Assembly (NCBI GenBank): GCA_964036275.1
Contig: OZ038440.1
Span: forward strand, 5,369,690-5,433,689
Origin: Litoditis marina
Taxonomy: Eukaryota; Nematoda; Chromadorea; Rhabditida; Rhabditidae
Direction of reading: 5' to 3'
Length of the DNA: 64,000 nt
The translations under genes and the position numbers were made by a program. Below are positions 57,401-64,000 of this stretch, piece by piece. Within the stretch, counting starts at the first letter, position 1. Every line of letters starts with the position of its first letter. The notes under the pieces are model-generated. The model made no database searches and was not told the origin of the DNA. It saw nothing but the letters and a program-made list of their open reading frames with translations.

Positions 57401-59469
57401 TTTTAAGTTATAGTTTCAGAGCTATCAGACGTAAAATACCCCCTTTCGATTCTGAGTGATGCTCAATTCTGCCAGATTTCGATCGCGGTATTGTCACGGT
57501 CGAGACTCAAGTTTGGTCTTGATAAAAAACTGTTTCAGACTTGAAAGCTATAAAACTATTTTTCTGTTCATACCGTTTCACATGTACTTCCTTATTTTAT
57601 TTTCAAACTATTTCGCAACATGTGCACTAGAATTGAAAAAGTTATCATAGTCAGTAGTCACCTAGTCACTAGTCATTGTCACAATAAGTATCTCGAAGGG
57701 TGAACTACACACTCACTGCTTATACTGCTCCTTCTTCTTCATTTCGCTTTGGCAGAAGTGCTCTAGTTTCGAGAGTGTGTCGGCCTGAAAGTTGGGGTTA
57801 TCGAGCGTGAACTACAGGTGAATCCTTGAAATAGCAGTAGGTTTACGGATAGCTCTTCTGCTCTTCATTGTTACCGTTACACGCGCTATGCGCAACTATC
57901 ATTTACCTACTTAATGACCTTAGTATTCGGTTTTGAAAACGTTCATACATGAGAATCAGTGAAAACGAGCGGAGGGGGGTGTCGTATAATCACTAACCAA
58001 ACCCCTATTTTTTGTTCAACTCCCAATCCCAATAATCAGAAGAGTGGAAAACGTTAGAAAGTTAGCTAAGCACTGCCTCTCCATAACACTTATGCACTTG
58101 GGTTCGATTTTCTATCATAGACAATAAATCGTCGCACGCCCGAGTATCGCTAAGACTACACTGTGCAACTACTAGCGATACTATGTCGTGTAACTGGCGC
58201 GTGCAATTTGTGAAAATTTCGAAATTTTGAAAAGGCAAAACATTTTAAATTTAAAGAGTCTAAGTTGAGTTTGATTTGAGAATAGAATTTCAATTCGAAT
58301 TCAAGGTCCGAACTTTGAAAAAAAAAGTTCGGCATTCGGCAACAAAATATAGCGATTCAGTCTTCAGTCATCTTATTTGTCACATGTGGCAAGTTTCTAG
58401 ACTAGAACGAGCAACTAGCGATACTCTAATTCGAACTTGCGCATGTTCCAACTTTTGCGTGGTACTTGCGTAGAAGTTTGTAAAGCATACATCATGGGGT
58501 GTTTGGTGCTATGGAGTATATTATTGAGTGTGCTTAACTAGTTAACAGCACAGGAAATATAATTAACAGAGACAGTGTGACTGATATAATTTCGGCTGGC
58601 TTGGCTGGCAGGTGATACTGGGTCACAAGCAAGCACAACGCGTTATGACAATTTTTCACGTGAAATTCATTGAATTATGAATACAAATGTAGGACATAAA
58701 GTTAGAAAGACAGACATTAGCAGACAACTCACTTTGTGCTGCAGATTTTGGATGAGCTTATTTCGGTGGCCAGCTTGGAAGTCTAGATGCATATTGACAT
58801 CTTTCCCCATTTTATCAATACCGTCTGCCATAGAAGTGAACATGTCCGACAGCTGGAAAAGGTAACATATCCTTTCCTTACATTTTCTGAAATACAAACA
58901 CAATCTTTACCGAGTTAAGCTCTTCTTACACAAACAAATTTGATTATATAACTAGGTTATGACTATTTTCATCGTTGATTGAAACTAATACATCATTTCA
59001 ACAATTACCTCGACCGGTATACTTCGATTTATTTCAATAACACGAATATTCTCCTTCTGACAGATTTTACATCTCAGCGACCAACATCCTGAAAGAGAAA
59101 TTTATGAACGTTTGGCCCGAGAATCGCACAAAACCGATTGACTCGTCCAAGATTGACAGCATCAGTTTTCCGATTAGCAACGGGAACCACTGCTAAAAGA
59201 ATGTTCATACAGGGGGCTTTCATCTGTCATGAACATGTGACAGCTGTTTGATTCCTCTATTCTTTTTTACAATAAACTTTCGTTTAAACATACGTTTACA
59301 GGTATATCTGATTATTGTGGACTATCTATGGAAAAACTGACAAAACCGGACAAGATTACTTACCATTATTGATGCAATTGAAACATGCAATATGGCCACA
59401 GCTGGTAATATAAAATTTGGTATTCGCTGAGGGAAATACAAAGCACACCATACAGTGCACGAAAGACAT
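54492..59469 (-). CDS. RNF212/ZIP3-like meiotic RING-finger protein
   Basis: Ten exons join in phase to 331 residues: 59469-59364, 59088-59009, 58852-58733, 57784-57717, 57256-57116, 56641-56535, 55927-55809, 55438-55358, 55064-54999 and 54599-54492. The N-terminal RING has a complete C3HC4 ligand set: C6, C9, C24, H26, C29, C32, C42, C45. A helical region follows with LDFQAGHRNKLI and a Lys/Glu/Gln-rich coiled coil (about 85-165). The second half is a Ser/Thr/Asn-rich tail. This plan (RING, FQ..HR coil, low-complexity tail, ~300 residues) is that of the ZMM SUMO/ubiquitin ligases RNF212/RNF212B, ZHP-3 and ZIP3, which mark crossover sites on the synaptonemal complex. The assignment to this superfamily is good; the exact orthologue is not decided. 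The first donor-to-acceptor chain and the stop TGA at 54492 are clean. Confidence 0.78.
54635..54797. mobile_element. 163-bp palindromic element
   Basis: The outer arms are inverted copies for about 45 bp (gtatgctagaagttcccgg-type against ccgggatcttctagcaaaca). A perfect central palindrome ctcttacatcccggcgggat continues to gtaagag. In the RING-gene intron 9. Confidence 0.75.
56304..56502. mobile_element. TIR element with repeated GGTTAAC motifs
   Basis: aacccggtatttcgttaacc at the left is inverted at the right (cgaaataccgggtt with ggttaacg). Several gttaacc/ggttaac words lie between. In the RING-gene intron 6, 33 nt from exon 6. Confidence 0.7.
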
Positions 59470-60279
59470 GTTATCTGTAAACAAAAGGGTTATTTTTTAT
59501 GTCACATGAAGATAATCGAATGGAGAGGGGTCTACTAGTATCCCCCTTAACAAAACTAGAACATTTTATTTAAAATTTCAAAAAATTCTACGGAAAACTT
59601 GAAAAAATAAAACTTGTCGACGTCGTAACAAAAATGAGCGGCGTGGTTGCGTATAACGTTTCTTTCACGCCGATCCTACTCAGCAAACCTACCGGTCAAT
59701 GACGGTGCACCGACAGTCGGAGTGGTCCGACTTGTCGCGACAGAAATAGAAAATCACTCATTTACTACTTTAAATTGACAATAAATGAAGTAGGATAGAC
59801 AATTAGAAGAAATTGTTGAATATCATCATGTAGAATGTGAAAATATGTGGGTATTATTGAATTTATCCAATTTTGAGAAATTTACCAGTGAAAAGCAAAT
59901 TTTCATAAAAAAGGTCGAAAACTGAGAAAAATAACCTATTTTCATGTTTATCGCGTTATAGTTGAAGATTACATTCAAAATAGTAAGTAGTAGAAATTAT
60001 CTCCTTTTTCCGAAATGCACAAACTTTCTTTAGCCTTATCATATAAAACATGCAAAAATTTGAATAAATTTTGCCGCCGTCGCGACAAGTCGGTCCTGAT
60101 TCAGGATTTCCGACAGTCGGCGCGGTTTTCGACTGTTTTCGCGTTTTAGTCGGTTCCCGTCATTGACGCCAAAGTTACGGAGCAAAGTCATTCCGCGGAT
60201 TTCAAAAGTGTTTTCGTTAAACTCATTCTTTACCGTTCTTGTTTGAGTATTTTCTGACTACAAATAGCTTGGTTTCGCT
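59470..60279. promoter_or_regulatory. shared divergent promoter region of the RING gene and TUG
   Basis: 810 bp separate two start codons in opposite directions, so both promoters must lie here. Most of it (59696-60168) is occupied by a TIR element, leaving about 225 bp on the RING side and 110 bp on the TUG side. No TATA box is evident. Confidence 0.6.
59696..60168. mobile_element. TIR element inside the divergent promoter
   Basis: The left end gtcaatgacgg, then ccgacagtcgg and ccgacttgtcgcgac, is mirrored at the right by gtcgcgacaagtcgg, ccgacagtcgg and ccgtcattgac. The CpG-rich arms enclose about 300 bp of AT-rich sequence without an ORF. The repeated ccgacagtcgg is itself a palindrome. 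Confidence 0.75.
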
Positions 60280-63200
60280 ATGAGTAGCGTGACAGTAGTT
60301 TGTCCGAACGCTAGAAGATGCCCAGTCAAAGTTACACCAGGGATGCTGATCAGACAAGTAAGTCTTCGATCTTCGTTATTCTTTTACTCTTTCTTAAATG
60401 AACAGTCGATCGAAATGAACCTTTTGTATTCTATTCTCCTGAGAATGTGAACGCGAATATATACTTGCGATGGTTGGTTTATGCTTCCATAACTAATATT
60501 TCCTTGTGGAAAAGAACCATCTCCATCTCTCTGTGATTTCTCTCTCTATGTGTTTTGAACTTCTTGCCGAAGTTCAACGGTTCAGGATGAGTCTCACAAG
60601 TGGAAAGCACTCAATTAGAAGTGATAGGCGGTGGTAGGTGTTCGCAACACTGTCGTAATCTACTGGAAGTTTGCTTATTTGCCTAATTCATCAGTTTGTG
60701 GGACATCGTATGATACGTAGTCTAAGCTCCATGGAATAAGTGGGCTATATATGAACCTCATCCTTTTGACCTTTATTTTTAGATAGTAGAAGAAGCTTGT
60801 CTGAAGCATGGGTTCGACGTCAACATGTACGATGCGTTCAATCAAAAGAAGATTCTCGATATGGCCCTCCCATTTCGACTGAGCGGCCTCCCAAACAATG
60901 CTACGATTGAGTTGGTCACATCCACCAACAAGGGGAGTGGAACGGCCGACATTGCTCTTCAGGTCAGATAGTTTATAGTTAAACGATCAAGATTTAACTA
61001 TACTAACACGGTCACCTTTCTTGATACCCTCCCAAAAAAGTTGCTTGAAGCAATTTTTCATAAAGTTCACGTGATGATTAAGAGAAATCACAAGGTAGTC
61101 AGAGCCTTAGATTCCATTCAGTGCTGGAGATTCCATCAAATAATCAACGCACATAAAATCTCAACCAAAGAATGATATAATGCAGTCATACACCAGCAAG
61201 GTCGTCCAAATAGTCAGAAAAATTCGAAAAACAGACTACTTTTTGCCGAAAAGATGAAAATCGGTCTACTTTTCTGGAAAAATCCTAAATTTTCACGTGT
61301 TTACATTTGAAAACGAATTACTTTTTGTCGCTTAGTCAGACCTTACTGGTGTATGAATGCAGTTTGTTAAGGTTTTGAATCCATCATTCTTTCTTGAGCT
61401 GTTATTCTTAAAACTTAACAATATGAATTGACCCATTGATTAATGTTTTCAGGGACCGGGTGGAGTGCGTAAACAGCTCACACAGCCAGTGTCGAGAACC
61501 TTGCATGATGTGCTCATCAGTTTCGGTAATGAGTTTGGGGAAGATCTCACCGCAACGGTGGAAGGAGCGGTTCCAAGCTGCATGTTCATGAACAAGCACG
61601 TGAGTTTATAAGTGGACTATTTCTATGCTGACTAACGTAGCAGATCACTCTTCGAATCAATTCTAGTAAAGTTATCCGACTAGTCAGAAAAACTCGGAAA
61701 ACGAACTACTTTTTCGACAAAAACGAGAAATCTGTCTATTTTTGTTGCAAAACTATTTATTTTAAGGTTTTCAAATCTAAAAACTGACTACCTTTTGTTG
61801 AATAATCAGACCTTACTGGTGTATGCTTGGAATCCATAGTGGGCTCAATCAGAAGTACAGTGGTGTCTTTTCCTGGTTCGTGCAGTTTATAAAAATATCC
61901 GCGCACCTTTCTATGGTAGTATTCTCTGATGGAGACATTGTTTGTTCTCAATTACAATAAAACATTTCAGTATAAATGCGAAGAACTTCAAAGAACGCTG
62001 TCTTCTATTGGAATCACGAGCGGAAAGTGTTTGATAAGGTTGGTTTCATCATGCTTGCTTTTTTTGTTTTGCTTATGTATCTGTCATGTCTGAACAATAA
62101 TGTGATCAAGTTATTGCCATGTGCAGAATTATGGCTACCACTGGATGTTTGAACAACATATCGGCAGTTTTTTGAGTGTTCAGGTTGTAGTTGTTGAAGC
62201 TTGTAGAAAACATGGAAAAAAATAGAAGAGAAGTCATGCCACGTAACAGTTGTTTTTGGTTGGATATCTCCATCTCCACTCCCTATATTGATTTTCCAGT
62301 AAAGTTGTGCAAATAGCCAGAAAACTTCCAAAATAGGTTTTAATTTCCCCAAATTTAGAAGAATTGGCCTATTTCTGTTATAAACCTTTGGCGAAAACTG
62401 GCATATTTGATATTTCTGCAGTCACTTTTTACTGGTGTATAGCCTACTTCTTTTGCAGACACATTCCAGTAAAGTTGTCCGAATAGTCAGAAAAACTCGG
62501 AAAACGAACTACTTTTTTGACAAAAACGGAAAAATTTTATTTTTTATTTTATTTTAACATTTTCAAATCTAAAAACGGACTACTTTTTGTTGAATAGTCA
62601 GACCTTACTGGCGTATGTTTGCAGATACCAGCGTGTGCAGATCTCAGAAGAAGAGAGCGCAGCCATGGAAGCTCGTTTGGCAGAAGAAAAGAAGCGAAAA
62701 CAAGTTCTCGAGGCTACATTCGAACAGATGCGCATGGAAAACGCCGAACGAAATCGCATTGAGGCCGAACGGCTCAAGGTACGGAGGTTATTGAATTTAT
62801 AATAATAATAATAATAATAATAGTATAATTAGTTTGTATCCGACATTTCTTAGTCATGCGATAAGAAATTTGAAAAGCTTAGTACAATATAGCGATTATA
62901 TTGCTATGCTTTTCGGATAACCACGAAAAAGAGAGCTGTTGATTATGTATGGTGACTTGTTTAGTACATGTACAATACACTCGAAACATTCATTATTACT
63001 ATCAAAATACGATCATGCGGGAAAGGTTATCAATGTTTGTGATGTAGTTGTAGATTTCAATCAATTTACTTACGTGAGTCCTAAGCCCCTAAGCCCTCAC
63101 ACTAACACCCTGCACCATATGGGGGTCCCGAATTAAGTTCGTCCCGTTTGTAGCCATACACCAGCAAGGTCCGACTATTCTACAAAAATGAGTTTATTTT

Positions 63201-64000
63201 CAGAAATTTCAGATGTACAAGTTTAAAGTAATGATTTTTGCGTTTTTCATAGAAAATAGCCTGATTCTTCTCGTTTTCTACGAAAAGGTAGCCCGTTTTT
63301 TTTTATTTGGCTACTTGGACAACCTTACTGGGGCCCCTCTACGGACAGTCCATCTACGATTGATATTGATATTATGTAATTGTATGAATGATTCACAATA
63401 AAGTGACAAACGGATGAAATAGGCCGTACGCAAATTTATTTGTTTATTCAACTTTACATTTGTATGCTTACAGCGCTTCGAGGAGGAAGTACAACTGCGT
63501 GAGAAGGAAGAAGCCAGATTGAGACAGGAGCAAGAAGAGTTGGAACAGACACAAGCTATGGACACCACGGAAAACGTTACCGCTCGGGATATTCTGTTAG
63601 TTCAGTTTTACAGCACCTGTGGCCGTAACCACCGATAATTTATCCTCTCCTGGGAGCGTTTTTAGGCTCCCGGGAGAGCAAATTTGGGAGATTTCGCTTC
63701 CGGAAGAAGGGCCAATTATTGGTGGATACGGTCACGGGAGGGGTCAAACTACAATTTTCTCTGTAATCTTTTGCTTCAACTTCAATTCAGAAACCGTATT
63801 TGTCAGATTTGTCTTATTTCCCGCTCGTTTGAATAATCAAATCTGAACAGAACTAAATATCAAGAATGACCTATATTTTCTGGTTAATAATACAGTAATA
63901 ATCAAAATGAGTCTAAATTCGGGATAGTACAATTATAACTTGGATTAATTTATACTATTCGTTTTTCAGTTCAATTTTAATTTTTCTATGTTCCAGGGGT
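60280..64000 (+). CDS. ASPSCR1: ASPSCR1/TUG (UBX domain-containing tether), 5' part
   Basis: Exons 60280-60357, 60783-60962, 61453-61599, 61971-62038, 62625-62778 and 63474 to about 63598 join in phase. A further acceptor (ttccag, 63996) lies at the window edge, so the gene continues outside. The first ~85 residues are the TUG N-terminal ubiquitin-like domain: VTVVCPNARRCPVKVTPGML, DVNMYDAFNQKKILDMALPF and LSGLPNNATIELV match mammalian TUG strongly. GPGGVRKQLTQPVSRTLHDV begins the second conserved block. Exons 5-6 encode a charged coiled coil (EEKKRKQVLEATFEQMR). The UBX domain expected at the C-terminus is outside the window. TUG binds p97/VCP and, in vertebrates, tethers GLUT4 vesicles. The exon 6 donor is ambiguous. 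Introns 2-5 each contain at least one TIR element of one family. Confidence 0.9.
61189..61354. mobile_element. intronic TIR element, 'ACACCAGTAAGGT' family (full)
   Basis: catacaccagcaaggtcgtc at the left and cagaccttactggtgtatg at the right are inverted termini. The interior has two actactttttg words around a ttttcacgtg segment. TUG intron 2. Confidence 0.8.
61662..61826. mobile_element. intronic TIR element, 'ACACCAGTAAGGT' family
   Basis: Left end ttctagtaaagttatccgac, right end cagaccttactggtgtatg, with the shared interior aactactttttcgacaaaaa. TUG intron 3. Confidence 0.75.
62296..62440. mobile_element. intronic TIR element, 'ACACCAGTAAGGT' family (diverged)
   Basis: ttccagtaaagttgtgcaaa and tttttactggtgtatag mark the ends; the interior is more diverged than in the neighbouring copy. 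TUG intron 4. Confidence 0.65.
62464..62617. mobile_element. intronic TIR element abutting TUG exon 5
   Basis: ttccagtaaagttgtccgaa to cagaccttactggcgtatg. Only tttgcag separates the element from exon 5 (62625), so the region in which the branch point of intron 4 should lie is within the element. Confidence 0.75.
62801..62822. repeat. (ATA)n microsatellite
   Basis: Seven ataata-type units at the start of TUG intron 5. Confidence 0.8.
63158..63335. mobile_element. intronic TIR element, 'ACACCAGTAAGGT' family
   Basis: catacaccagcaaggtccga at the left and gacaaccttactgggg at the right, with aaaaggtagcccg inside. It is followed by a SINE-like tail (63345-63410). TUG intron 5. Confidence 0.7.

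Overview
The window is a piece of an invertebrate animal nuclear genome: AT-rich, intron-rich (short GT...AG introns, mostly 50-900 bp), and crowded with small terminal-inverted-repeat (TIR) elements. FRMD8, an animal-type FERM gene, argues for a metazoan. I could not place it closer than that. No CRISPR, operon or prokaryotic feature is present, and most isolated open frames are chance.

Layout. 1-6.8 kb: no gene I can support. 6.8-10.6 kb (-): a multi-exon gene of at least 302 residues that I do not recognise. 10.8-16.9 kb: repeats, G/C-run blocks and unconvincing ORFs. 16.9-24.8 kb (-): FRMD8 homologue, 16 coding exons. 24.9-29.9 kb: a 2.5 kb tandem duplication carrying what looks like the FRMD8 promoter. 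30.5-49.6 kb (-): CHAC2-type gamma-glutamylcyclotransferase, 8 coding exons, whose fourth intron was enlarged to 16.4 kb by a nested pair of LTR retrotransposons. The outer one is 32267-48339, with 1167-bp LTRs and TSD attg. The inner one is 34783-43425, with 644-bp LTRs and TSD gagt. 50.7-53.6 kb (-): phosphopantothenoylcysteine decarboxylase, 6 exons. 54.5-59.5 kb (-): an RNF212/ZIP3-like meiotic RING protein, 10 exons. 60.3 kb to the end (+): 5' part of ASPSCR1/TUG, divergent from the RING gene.

The genes are housekeeping functions (CoA synthesis, glutathione breakdown, iRhom/sheddase trafficking, p97/GLUT4 tethering, meiotic crossover control) without an obvious common pathway. I rebuilt exon chains by hand from splice signals and reading phase. 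Every internal junction given for FRMD8, CHAC2, PPCDC, the RING gene and TUG exons 1-6 is phase-consistent.

The most unusual signal lies in the 4.5 kb non-coding leader of the inner retrotransposon. It holds five 44-nt hairpins with a nearly invariant 13-nt loop and compensatory changes in three stem segments. Upstream are two copies of a ~160-nt module with a pseudoknot and a tRNA T-arm mimic, also with compensatory changes. Both retrotransposons have LTR pairs that look identical, yet their coding regions are stopped, shifted and lack reverse transcriptase, so they were probably mobilised in trans. Several elements sit within 7-18 nt of host 3' splice sites, and the outer LTR places a CTAAC branch-point-like motif upstream of a CHAC2 exon.
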